Source: Limosilactobacillus caviae (GTDB taxonomy: Bacteria > Bacillota > Bacilli > Lactobacillales > Lactobacillaceae). From it: a stretch of 64,000 nt of DNA. The translations under genes were made by a program, and so were the position numbers. Within the stretch, counting starts at the first letter, position 1. Every line of letters begins with the position of its first letter. The notes under the pieces were generated by a model. It was not told the DNA's origin and did no database searches. It saw nothing but the letters and a program-made list of their open reading frames with translations. The stretch spans positions 1 to 64,000 of the forward strand of contig NZ_BMDS01000003.1 in assembly GCF_014635905.1 (NCBI RefSeq), in the 5' to 3' direction. This document shows positions 55,294-64,000 of this stretch, piece by piece.

Positions 55294-55330
55294 GGGCTGA
55301 GAAAAATTCATGTTTTTCTCAGCCCTTTTA
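55294..55330 (+). terminator. Internal terminator between pgk and tpiA
   Basis: GGGCTGAGAAAAA pairs with TTTTTCTCAGCCC, then TTTT. Like the one after gap, it splits the cluster. Confidence 0.85.
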
Positions 55331-55352
55331 TCCTTTATTGGGGGTGCACGAA

Positions 55353-56102
55353 ATGAGAGTACCAATTATTGCAGGAAACTGGAAAATGAATAAGGATGTT
55401 CAAGAGGCAGTTTCTTTTGTGAAACAAGTAAAAGATGAGCTGCCACCAGCTAACCAGCTTGAAACGGCGATTGCGGGACCAACGCTTTGTTTAGTGCCAA
55501 TGGTAAAAGAGGCTGGCAAGTCGCCCTTAAAAATAATGGCTGAAAACTGTTACTATAAGGATGATGGTGCATATACCGGTGAAACAAGCCCATATGCCTT
55601 ATATCAAGCAGGAATTCACCATGTAATCTTAGGACATTCTGAGCGGCGAACATACTTTAATGAAAGTGACGACATGATTAATAAAAAAGTTAAAGCTGCT
55701 TTGAAAAACGGATTGTGTCCAATTGTTTGTTGTGATGATACAATGGGTCGCCGTGTTACAGGGAAAAAGGTTCATTGGGTCGTAAGCAGGATTCTAGCTG
55801 ATGTGCATGGCCTTACTGATGACGAAATCTGTCATGTTACTATTGCTTATGAACCAAGTTGGGCAATTGGAACTGGTGAAAGTGCCGATCCAGATCAAGC
55901 GGCAGAGGGGTGTTACTTGATCCGTCAAACAATTAGTGATATGTACGGTGATAATGTTGCTAATGATGTTCGTATTCTCTATGGCGGAAGTGTTACGACC
56001 GCTAATATTAATGCGTTGATGGAGAAACAAGACATTGACGGAGTGTTGGTTGGTGCTGCTAGTTTAAATCCCGCAACATTTTTACAATTAGTTCACCATT
56101 AA
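55353..56102 (+). CDS. tpiA: Triosephosphate isomerase
   Basis: A 249-residue TIM barrel. RVPIIAGNWKMNK (active Lys), the catalytic-His region VILGHSERRTYFNE, and YEPSWAIGTG (catalytic Glu) are intact. The 130-170 segment is divergent (CCDDTMGRRVTGKKVHWVVS) and unusually Cys-rich compared with typical TpiA. Codon bias is clearly weaker than in gap, pgk and eno. The ATG after a GGGGG tract is used, five codons into the longest frame. Confidence 0.95.
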   Translation: MRVPIIAGNWKMNKDVQEAVSFVKQVKDELPPANQLETAIAGPTLCLVPMVKEAGKSPLKIMAENCYYKDDGAYTGETSPYALYQAGIHHVILGHSERRTYFNESDDMINKKVKAALKNGLCPIVCCDDTMGRRVTGKKVHWVVSRILADVHGLTDDEICHVTIAYEPSWAIGTGESADPDQAAEGCYLIRQTISDMYGDNVANDVRILYGGSVTTANINALMEKQDIDGVLVGAASLNPATFLQLVHH

Positions 56103-56132
56103 CCTGTTAAATGCTTGTTTTTAATTGTGTAA

Positions 56133-57515
<1,383 letters not shown>

Positions 57516-57762
57516 TTTGCGGGATTAATAAAAACGGAAGATGAGCGTGACATAAGCTGTTTATAGTTTTATCATTATGCTTCATCGGCCTAATAAAAAT
57601 ATAAGTAGGGTTCCAAGGTTCGATTTTTACCGAGCATTGGAACCCTATTTGTGTACTGTACAGTTTGTCTTTTATCTAGGCAAGATCCTTTATTGAAAAT
57701 CTATTTAACTAGGCTTGAAAATGGTTATATTGATTCTATTAAAAAATAATGAGAAAGAAATA
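57516..57762 (+). terminator. Intergenic region after eno with terminator at 57606-57650
   Basis: TAGGGTTCCAA (57606-57616) pairs with TTGGAACCCTA (57637-57647), followed by TTTG. Its loop carries a GTTCG...CCGAGC motif like the other double-hairpin elements. A weaker first hairpin (GATGAGCGTGACATAA with TTATCATTATGCTTCATC) precedes it. Nothing else is seen up to the next promoter. Confidence 0.7.
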
Positions 57763-57791
57763 TTGGAATTTTTTGTGAAATATAATATAAT
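57763..57791 (+). promoter_or_regulatory. Promoter of the AAT permease gene
   Basis: TTGGAA (57763-57768), a 17-base spacer and TATAAT (57786-57791). Confidence 0.6.
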
Positions 57792-57829
57792 TTTTAAGAG
57801 TTAAATTCAATGAAAGGATAATGATACAA

Positions 57830-59215
57830 ATGAAAAAATCAGCACCGGAGCTTAACCGTTCGATGACTGCTGGTCAGATGGAAATGATCTCTCTTGGTGG
57901 AGCAATTGGGGTCGGTCTGTTTATGGGATCGACGTCAACCATTAAGTGGACGGGTCCATCGGTAATTCTTGCATATGCATTTGTTGGTTTAATTTTATAT
58001 ATTGTAATGAGGGCCTTGGGAGAGATGATCTATATTAATCCCGGCACCGGTTCTTTCGCAGATTATGCAACAGAATATGTTCATCCAGTAGCCGGATACC
58101 TTGCTAAATGGGCTAACGTATTTGAATATATCGTTGTTGGGATGTCTGAAGTGGTTGCTGCCACTGAATATCTTAAATATTGGTGGCCGCATATGCATAC
58201 GTGGGTGGCTGGAATTGTAATTATAATTTTCCTAGTATTAGCCAATTTAGCGAGTGCGAAGGCATATGGGTCACTTGAATTTTGGTTTGCGATGATTAAA
58301 GTCATTACTATTATTTTCATGATCCTACTTGGATTTATGATTATCTTCTTTGGATTTGGTAATGGTGGTCACCCAACCGGCTTTAACAATCTGTGGTCCC
58401 ATGGTGGATTCTTCACTGGCGGTTGGAGCGGTTTCTTCTTCTCAATGTCAATTATCGTTGGTTCTTATGAGGGAATTGAATTGCTAGGGATTTCCGCTGG
58501 TGAAGTTGCAAATCCGCAAAAAGCAATTGTTAAATCAGTTAAGTCCGTCCTATTCCGGATTTTGATCTTCTATGTTGGAGCAATTTTTGTAATTGTAACG
58601 ATTTATCCTTGGAATGAATTAAGTAGTGTCGGTTCGCCGTTTGTTTCTACATTTGCTAAGGTTGGAATTACGGCAGCAGCGTCAATTATTAACTTTGTTG
58701 TTTTGACGGCAGCATTATCAGGCGCTAATTCTGGTATTTATAGTTCAAGCCGAATGCTATTTAAGTTATCTCATGAGGGGGATGCGCCTAAGATTTTTGG
58801 ACGCCTCTCAAAACGAATTGTTCCCGATGCAGCGATTCTTGGTATCTCTGGTGGTATTTTAATTGGCTTCATTATTGATATGATTTCCACAATTTATAGC
58901 CACTCGACAGCCGATATGTTTGTGGTTGTCTTTAGTTCATCGGTTCTACCCGGAATGATTCCATGGTTTGTAATTTTATTAGCAGAATTGCGATTCCGTC
59001 GTAACAATAAAGATTTAATGACTGACCATCCCTTTAAGCTGCCGCTGTACCCATTCTCAAATTACTTCGCATTCATTATGCTGATTGTGATCGTCATCTT
59101 CATGTTTATTAATCCTGATACGCGAATTTCGGTCATTGTTGGTGCAGCAGTATTAATTCTGGCAGTTGTTATATACATTATTCGTCATGGCCTTAGTAAA
59201 GAAAAAGCATCGTAA
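57830..59215 (+). CDS. AAT-family amino acid permease (CycA/AnsP-like group)
   Basis: A 461-residue APC transporter with 12 hydrophobic segments. MEMISLGGAIGVGLFMGSTSTIKWTGPS is the helix-1 motif, FWFAMIKVITII and FFFSMSIIVGSYEGIELLGISAGEVANPQKAI are AAT-family loops, and ALSGANSGIYSSSRML follows. The nearest well-known relatives by eye are CycA-type D-alanine/D-serine/glycine permeases, but the substrate is open. ATG 57830 is preferred over 57821, which is too close to AAAGGA. Confidence 0.85.
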   Translation: MKKSAPELNRSMTAGQMEMISLGGAIGVGLFMGSTSTIKWTGPSVILAYAFVGLILYIVMRALGEMIYINPGTGSFADYATEYVHPVAGYLAKWANVFEYIVVGMSEVVAATEYLKYWWPHMHTWVAGIVIIIFLVLANLASAKAYGSLEFWFAMIKVITIIFMILLGFMIIFFGFGNGGHPTGFNNLWSHGGFFTGGWSGFFFSMSIIVGSYEGIELLGISAGEVANPQKAIVKSVKSVLFRILIFYVGAIFVIVTIYPWNELSSVGSPFVSTFAKVGITAAASIINFVVLTAALSGANSGIYSSSRMLFKLSHEGDAPKIFGRLSKRIVPDAAILGISGGILIGFIIDMISTIYSHSTADMFVVVFSSSVLPGMIPWFVILLAELRFRRNNKDLMTDHPFKLPLYPFSNYFAFIMLIVIVIFMFINPDTRISVIVGAAVLILAVVIYIIRHGLSKEKAS

Positions 59216-59225
59216 TCTTTTTGCG

Positions 59226-59274
59226 GGAGTTGGCAGAGCTAGATAAGCTAGTTCTGGTTAACTCCTATTTTTAT
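59226..59274 (+). terminator. Terminator after the AAT permease gene
   Basis: GGAGTT pairs with AACTCC, with an inner CTAG-containing stem, then TATTTTTATTTT. Confidence 0.75.
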
Positions 59275-59350
59275 TTTAAAATTAATTTCGCCTTGCTAAA
59301 CTCATGTAGTAAAATGGCATGTAGACTTTTAATAAATTGGAGAATAGATA

Positions 59351-60901
59351 ATGGAAAGCAGAAAAGAGGCATTTCACCGATATAATCAGCTTAATCAAAT
59401 AGTTCGCGCGATTATTATCGGAATATTAACCGGGCTGGTAGTAAGTTTATTTCGCCTTATCATTCAGTGCTTTTTACAACTAGTAACAACATGCTTTGGA
59501 TACTTTCACTCCCATCCATTGTGGTTAGTACCGTGGACGATTGGATCAATCATCTTGGCGTTATTATTAGGGTGGCTGGCTCAGACCTATCCAGATATAA
59601 AAGGATCAGGAATTCCGCAGGTTGAGGGGCAATTGACTAACCAGTTTGATGAAAAGTGGTGGCCGGTATTATGGCGGAAGTTTCTCGGTGGAATATTTGC
59701 AATTGGTTCGGGGTTATATTTAGGACGAGAAGGACCATCAATTCAACTTGGTGCGACAATCGGTCAAGGGGTTGAAGAAACGGCAAAATTAGGTCAGCTT
59801 AACCGACAAATCGGAATTGCGAGTGGTGCGGCCGCTGGGTTAGCCGCTGCCTTTAATGCACCAATTGCTGCTACTATTTTTATTTTGGAAGAAGTGTATC
59901 ATAATTTCTCGCCGGTAATTTGGTTAGCGACGTTTGTCAGTTCGCTATGTTCTAATATGGTATCGATGCAATTTTTTGGATTACGGCCGGTATTAAACGT
60001 TCCGTACAATCATATGCTGCCTAATAACCTTTATTGGCATTTAATTGCGTTGGGAATTTTATTAGGTGTTTTAGGTCGGTTTTATCAGGTTATTATTTTA
60101 CGCTTGAATGGTTGGACAGCAAGACTTCCTAAGTTATCCCCAATTGCTTATCCGATTATTCCGTTTTTACTAGTGATCCCGATTGCTTGGTATTTTCCAA
60201 TTACACTTGGGGGCGGGAATGAGCTAATTATTGTTTTGCGTTCCTTGCCGGTTTCTTTAGCGTTATTTATAGGTCTCTTTGTTCTTCGCTTTGTATTTTC
60301 GATGATCAGCTATGGTTCGCAATTACCAGGGGGAATTTTTTTACCGATCTTAACTCTTGGTGCTATCCTAGGCGCAGTTTATTGTGCTTTAATGGTTAGA
60401 TTAGGACTGATGCCGGTTCGTTATCTGCCTAATTTTATTATTTATGGAATGGCGGGTTATTTTGCATGTATCAGTAAGGCACCTTTTACTGCTATCTTGT
60501 TAATTACGGAAATGGTTGGATCGCTTGCTCATTTAATGCCTCTAGCGTTAGTGGCAGTGGTTGCCTACCTAGTTGTAGATGCATTACATGGTGAGCCGGT
60601 ATATACGGCAATGTTTAATGCTTTTATTGGCAATAATCCACAATCCGCCCGGCGTAAAGAAGACGTTACGATGTCGATTACTATTTACGCTGGAGCACGA
60701 TTAGCTGGTTGTAAGGTAAAAGATTATCCGTGGCCGACTGATTGTATTGTAATGGTTATTTATAGGGGAGAAGAAAAAATTATCCCGAATGGTCAAACAG
60801 AGTTACAAGCAGGTGATACATTGATTTTACGTGCTAACTCCGCTACGACGCGGCAAGCGTATCATGAGATAAGTCGAGCAGCTCATTATGCGCAAGGATA
60901 G
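59351..60901 (+). CDS. CLC-family Cl-/H+ exchanger with TrkA-C domain
   Basis: A 516-residue CLC protein. The three anion-pathway motifs are GSGIPQ (residues 85-90), GREGPS (125-130, gating Glu127) and LPGGIFLPIL. An internal glutamate at FILEEVYHNF (Glu180/181) matches the proton glutamate of E. coli ClcA, so coupled exchange is likely. GAAAGLAAAFNAPIAA is the family linker. Residues after about 440 form a TrkA-C/RCK-type ligand domain (GCKVKDYPWPTDCIVMVIYRGEEKIIPNGQ). Such exchangers can help acid resistance; the anion is not provable from sequence. Confidence 0.9.
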   Translation: MESRKEAFHRYNQLNQIVRAIIIGILTGLVVSLFRLIIQCFLQLVTTCFGYFHSHPLWLVPWTIGSIILALLLGWLAQTYPDIKGSGIPQVEGQLTNQFDEKWWPVLWRKFLGGIFAIGSGLYLGREGPSIQLGATIGQGVEETAKLGQLNRQIGIASGAAAGLAAAFNAPIAATIFILEEVYHNFSPVIWLATFVSSLCSNMVSMQFFGLRPVLNVPYNHMLPNNLYWHLIALGILLGVLGRFYQVIILRLNGWTARLPKLSPIAYPIIPFLLVIPIAWYFPITLGGGNELIIVLRSLPVSLALFIGLFVLRFVFSMISYGSQLPGGIFLPILTLGAILGAVYCALMVRLGLMPVRYLPNFIIYGMAGYFACISKAPFTAILLITEMVGSLAHLMPLALVAVVAYLVVDALHGEPVYTAMFNAFIGNNPQSARRKEDVTMSITIYAGARLAGCKVKDYPWPTDCIVMVIYRGEEKIIPNGQTELQAGDTLILRANSATTRQAYHEISRAAHYAQG

Positions 60902-60967
60902 CAATAGAATAATAAATATGATATGATAGTTAAGATAAAAGCGTGAAAGTATTAGGAGGAAAATTCC

Positions 60968-61207
60968 TTGTATAACACATTAATGACTTTATTCTTAATT
61001 GATTGCGTTGTATTAATTGCTTGTGTAATGATGCAGCCAGCAAAAAATGATAATGATGCGATGTCAGCTTTAACTGGTGGTGCTGGCGACTTATTCTCAC
61101 GTCGTAAATCGCGGGGATTTGAAGCTGTTATGCAGATTGTTACAACAATTTGTGGAGCACTCTTCTTTATTCTGGCATTAGCTATGATTTATGTTTCGTC
61201 ACATTAA
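60968..61207 (+). CDS. secG: Preprotein translocase subunit SecG
   Basis: A 79-residue protein with two transmembrane segments (about 3-20 and 55-75) and the conserved cytoplasmic loop ALTGGAGDLFSRRKSRGFEAVMQI. It associates with SecYE to aid export. The start is TTG, behind TAGGAGGA, giving the expected MYNTL N-terminus. It is followed by an internal terminator and then the esterase and rnr genes, the usual Firmicute order. Confidence 0.93.
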   Translation: MYNTLMTLFLIDCVVLIACVMMQPAKNDNDAMSALTGGAGDLFSRRKSRGFEAVMQIVTTICGALFFILALAMIYVSSH

Positions 61208-61216
61208 ATTTAAAGT

Positions 61217-61253
61217 GCCTCCTGAAATTATTGTGGTTCCAGGAGGCTTTTTT
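61217..61253 (+). terminator. Terminator after secG
   Basis: GCCTCCTG pairs with CAGGAGGC, then TTTTTTG. Genes downstream probably depend on partial read-through. Confidence 0.85.
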
Positions 61254-61285
61254 GTCACTACTGTTAAAGTGTAGGGGATGATTTA

Positions 61286-62053
61286 GTGAAAACGTATACT
61301 GGTGACTCTTTTTTCTTTCCCCATAGTGGACGGCGTGGAGTTATCTTACTCCATGCATACACAGGAAATACAAATGATGTTCGAATGTTGGGACGCCAGC
61401 TTAATTGGCAGGGATATACGGTTTTCGCTCCGCTCTTAAGTGGTCATGGCGGCGATCCGAAAAAAGTGTTAGAAAGCAATGGACCAGATGATTGGTGGGA
61501 TGATACGCGGATGGCGATTTTTCGTTTGCGAGACGCTGGAATTGATCAGATTGCTATTTTTGGCTTGTCGTTAGGAGGCTTATTAGCAACAAGGGCTCTT
61601 GAAAATGACCCGCGATTATTAGGCGGTGGTGTTTTTGCATCCCCGATTACTACTTGGGGGCAGTCCAATGTTCCAGAATACTTCCCTAAAATTGCTGCAA
61701 AATATTATCGTCAGCAGAAGTTGAATCCATTAATCACTAAAGAAAAAGTAGCTAAGTTAACAGAACGGCTCCCTAAGCAATTGACCCAAATTCAAAATAT
61801 GGCGCACCAGCTTTGTGACCACTTAGACCAGATTCACCAACCTTTTTTCATTGCCCAAGGTGGTGCTGATGAAATGATTGATCCTGCTTCAGGTCTTCAA
61901 TTAGAAAAACGGTTACAAGAAAATGGGGTCGCAGTTGATTATCATTATTACCCTACTGCTACACATCTTCTAACAGTTAATACCGCCCATCGACAATTAT
62001 TTACTGATGTAGGAAAATATCTACAAATTTTATTCGAGGTGTCTTCTAAATGA
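61286..62053 (+). CDS. Carboxylesterase (Est family, alpha/beta hydrolase)
   Basis: A 255-residue alpha/beta hydrolase. The oxyanion region is GVILLHAYTGNTNDVRML, the nucleophile is Ser95 in FGLSLGGLL, and the acid and histidine lie in QGGADEMIDPAS and YPTATHLLTVN. It resembles the monoglyceride-lipase-like carboxylesterases (Est30 type) found next to rnr in Firmicutes. The start is GTG. It overlaps rnr by four bases (ATGA), so they are coupled. Confidence 0.9.
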   Translation: MKTYTGDSFFFPHSGRRGVILLHAYTGNTNDVRMLGRQLNWQGYTVFAPLLSGHGGDPKKVLESNGPDDWWDDTRMAIFRLRDAGIDQIAIFGLSLGGLLATRALENDPRLLGGGVFASPITTWGQSNVPEYFPKIAAKYYRQQKLNPLITKEKVAKLTERLPKQLTQIQNMAHQLCDHLDQIHQPFFIAQGGADEMIDPASGLQLEKRLQENGVAVDYHYYPTATHLLTVNTAHRQLFTDVGKYLQILFEVSSK

Positions 62054-64000
62054 CAACAAATGATTTAAAAGAAAAAATATTAACACATTTAACTGATAAT
62101 GCAGGTATTAGTTATTCTGCAGAAAAACTTGCCCACCAATTAGGGATGGATGATGCTAATCAATTTACACCGATCGTTCAGTCACTTGCCCAGTTGGAAC
62201 GTGAGAAAAAAGTTCAGGTAACTGATCGTGGCGAATTTGAAGCGGTTATTAAGCAGCAACCACTTATTGGTACATTCCATGGTAATGATAAAGGATTCGG
62301 GTTTGTCGACTATGATCCGGACCTTCCAGATATGTATATCAATCCTGACCATACCCGCTATGCGCTAAACGGGGACCAAGTAGAGGTTAAAGTGTTGCGG
62401 CCTGCAAAACCAGGTAGCGATCAAGGTCCAGAAGGGCAAGTAACGCGAATTGTTGAACACAAATATGAACAAGTAGTTGGCGAATTTAAGCAAGAAACTG
62501 TTGGTAATTATATTGGTGAAATCTTACTTAAAGATAAAAAATTATCGCGGTATCATTTTTACGTAACTGATAAGGGCTTAAAACCGCTTGATGGTCAAGT
62601 CGTAACGGCCACCGTTGAAACTTATCCGAGTGATGAGGCACCGGAAGTATTAACAGGAGCAGTTACTGAAGTTATTGGTGACAAAGATGAACCGGGCATT
62701 GATATTATGTCAGTAATTTATGCCCACGATGTTCCTCATGAATTTCCTAAAGAAGTGATGGAACAGGCTAATAAGATTCCGCTTAAGGTTCTTCCTGAAG
62801 AAAAAAAGGGTCGTAAAGATATTACAGACCAACCACTTGTTACAATCGATGCAATTGAATCAAAAGACTTAGATGATGCGGTTGTAGCATGGAAAATGGA
62901 TAACGGTCACTACCACCTGGGGGTTCACATTGCTGATGTTTCTCACTATGTAAAACCAGGAACGCCTCTTGATCAGGAAGCATTTAAGCGCGGAACATCT
63001 GTCTACTTAACAGACCGAGTAGTGCCAATGCTTCCTAAACGCCTTTCTAATGGGATTTGTTCCTTGAATCCAGGTGAAGAACGGCTAGCAATGAGTTGTG
63101 AAATGGAAATTGATGAACAGGGGAAAATCGTTAACCACCGCATCTTCCAAAGTGTAATGAAATCTCATGCTCGGATGACTTATAAGGCGGTTAATAAAAT
63201 TCTTGAGTCTCATGACGCCAAAACGATAAAGCAATACGAAGACTTAGTTCCAATGTTTGAAACAATGAGTGAAATTCACAAATTATTGCTTAAAAACCGG
63301 AAGAAACGTGGAGCAATTGACTTTGAAGCGCCTGAAGCAAAGATTATTGTGGATGAAAAGGGACATCCGACAGACATTCAGTTACGGGATCGGGGCCTTT
63401 CTGAGCGAATGATTGAATCGTTTATGCTGGCAGCAAATGAAACAGTTGCTGAACATTACTTTAAGGAGCATGTGCCATTTCTTTATCGGATCCACGAAAC
63501 ACCGGATAGTGACCGAATTAAAGCTTTTGCGGAGTTCTTAAGCGTATTCGGTATTGATGTTCATGGCGATATTAAAAATGTTAAGCCGCGGATGCTTCAA
63601 CAAGTATTAAAAGATGTTGCCGGTACTCCAGAAGAGCAGATGGTTCAAGTTATGATGTTGCGTAGTATGCAACAAGCCAAATATTCAGATGAAGAACTTG
63701 GCCATTTTGGCTTGGGTGCAAAATACTATACTCACTTTACTTCACCAATTCGTCGATACCCTGATGATACAGTGCACCGTTTAATCAAATGGTATGAAAA
63801 GCACGGAAAGAATGAACCAGCTAAGGACCATTGGCGTGATAAGCTTCCAGAAATTGCCGAGCATACGTCTGTTACAGAACGGCGCGGAATTGATACAGAA
63901 CGTGATGTTGACAGCATGAAGAAGGCGGAATACATGGAAGACCATGTTGGGGAAACTTTCGATGCAGTTGTTAGTTCAGTAATGAAGTTTGGTTTATTTG
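62050..64000 (+). CDS. rnr: Ribonuclease R (3' end beyond window)
   Basis: The frame is open for 650 codons to the right edge. An N-terminal winged helix (ISYSAEKLAHQLGMDD) leads to cold-shock domains (GTFHGNDKGFGFVDYDPDLPDMYI). The RNB catalytic domain has TIDAIESKDLDDAVVAW (metal aspartates), HIADVSHYVKPGT and FTSPIRRYPDDTVHRLI. The start of the S1 domain (VGETFDAVVSSVMKFGLF) is just visible. It degrades structured RNA and takes part in trans-translation quality control. In most Firmicutes smpB follows, which would lie outside the window. Confidence 0.96.
   Translation, partial: MTTNDLKEKILTHLTDNAGISYSAEKLAHQLGMDDANQFTPIVQSLAQLEREKKVQVTDRGEFEAVIKQQPLIGTFHGNDKGFGFVDYDPDLPDMYINPDHTRYALNGDQVEVKVLRPAKPGSDQGPEGQVTRIVEHKYEQVVGEFKQETVGNYIGEILLKDKKLSRYHFYVTDKGLKPLDGQVVTATVETYPSDEAPEVLTGAVTEVIGDKDEPGIDIMSVIYAHDVPHEFPKEVMEQANKIPLKVLPEEKKGRKDITDQPLVTIDAIESKDLDDAVVAWKMDNGHYHLGVHIADVSHYVKPGTPLDQEAFKRGTSVYLTDRVVPMLPKRLSNGICSLNPGEERLAMSCEMEIDEQGKIVNHRIFQSVMKSHARMTYKAVNKILESHDAKTIKQYEDLVPMFETMSEIHKLLLKNRKKRGAIDFEAPEAKIIVDEKGHPTDIQLRDRGLSERMIESFMLAANETVAEHYFKEHVPFLYRIHETPDSDRIKAFAEFLSVFGIDVHGDIKNVKPRMLQQVLKDVAGTPEEQMVQVMMLRSMQQAKYSDEELGHFGLGAKYYTHFTSPIRRYPDDTVHRLIKWYEKHGKNEPAKDHWRDKLPEIAEHTSVTERRGIDTERDVDSMKKAEYMEDHVGETFDAVVSSVMKFGLF

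Overview
The window is low-GC Firmicute DNA that reads as a lactobacillus, most likely Limosilactobacillus reuteri or a close relative. The grounds are the gene order, lactobacillus-type short proteins, CIRCE and CtsR heat-shock sites, T-box leaders, a lutABC lactate operon and a gap-pgk-tpiA-eno cluster with no cggR in front. The species name is an inference from protein recognition, not a database result. Almost all of the window is core chromosome. The only clear mobile DNA is the cut-off ISL3-type transposase at the left edge, beside a decayed TPM-domain gene.

Layout. 1-1.7 kb: IS end and pseudogene. 1.77-4.1 kb: tsaB-rimI-tsaD (tRNA t6A and protein acetylation). 4.16-7.2 kb, minus strand: proB-proA-proC behind a proline-type T-box. 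7.26-10.5 kb, plus strand: a divergent T-box with an apparent methionine specifier, driving an omega-amidase-like hydrolase, a class I aminotransferase and a PanE-like reductase. 10.6-15.7 kb: ABC-F ATPase, rex, groES-groEL. The order tsaB-rimI-tsaD / ABC-F / rex / groESL is that of the Bacillus subtilis ydi region, with the two amino-acid units inserted. 15.8-22.2 kb: ProXp-type editing deacylase, an APC permease, a KimA-like potassium transporter, a small membrane protein and a marR-MFS pair. 22.2-33.9 kb: yigZ, comFA-comFC, long-form hpf, secA, prfB (with its programmed frameshift), pspC/yvlD-like genes, hprK-lgt-gpsA-galU.

34-40.2 kb: lutABC on the minus strand, then trxB and a phosphoglucomutase. 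40.3-46.5 kb: HD phosphohydrolase, small membrane protein, and uvrB-uvrA behind an SOS-box candidate. 46.5-48.1 kb: a SteT-like serine/threonine transporter gene preceded by a 23-codon, serine-rich leader peptide and a terminator with an alternative fold. This looks like a ribosome-mediated serine attenuator and is the most interesting item here. 48.3-52.5 kb: rapZ-yvcK-whiA, two very small genes with good expression signals, and clpP with overlapping CtsR and CIRCE-like sites. 52.6-57.5 kb: tRNA-Arg(CCG), a long structured leader, and gap-pgk-tpiA-eno with internal terminators. 57.8-64 kb: amino-acid permease, CLC exchanger, secG-esterase-rnr (rnr runs off the right edge).

The regulation stands out more than the gene content. 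Within 64 kb there are two T-boxes, one probable peptide-leader attenuator, one recoding site, two heat-shock promoters each carrying both CtsR and HrcA-type sites, several structured leaders, and a repeated double-hairpin element downstream of transporter genes.
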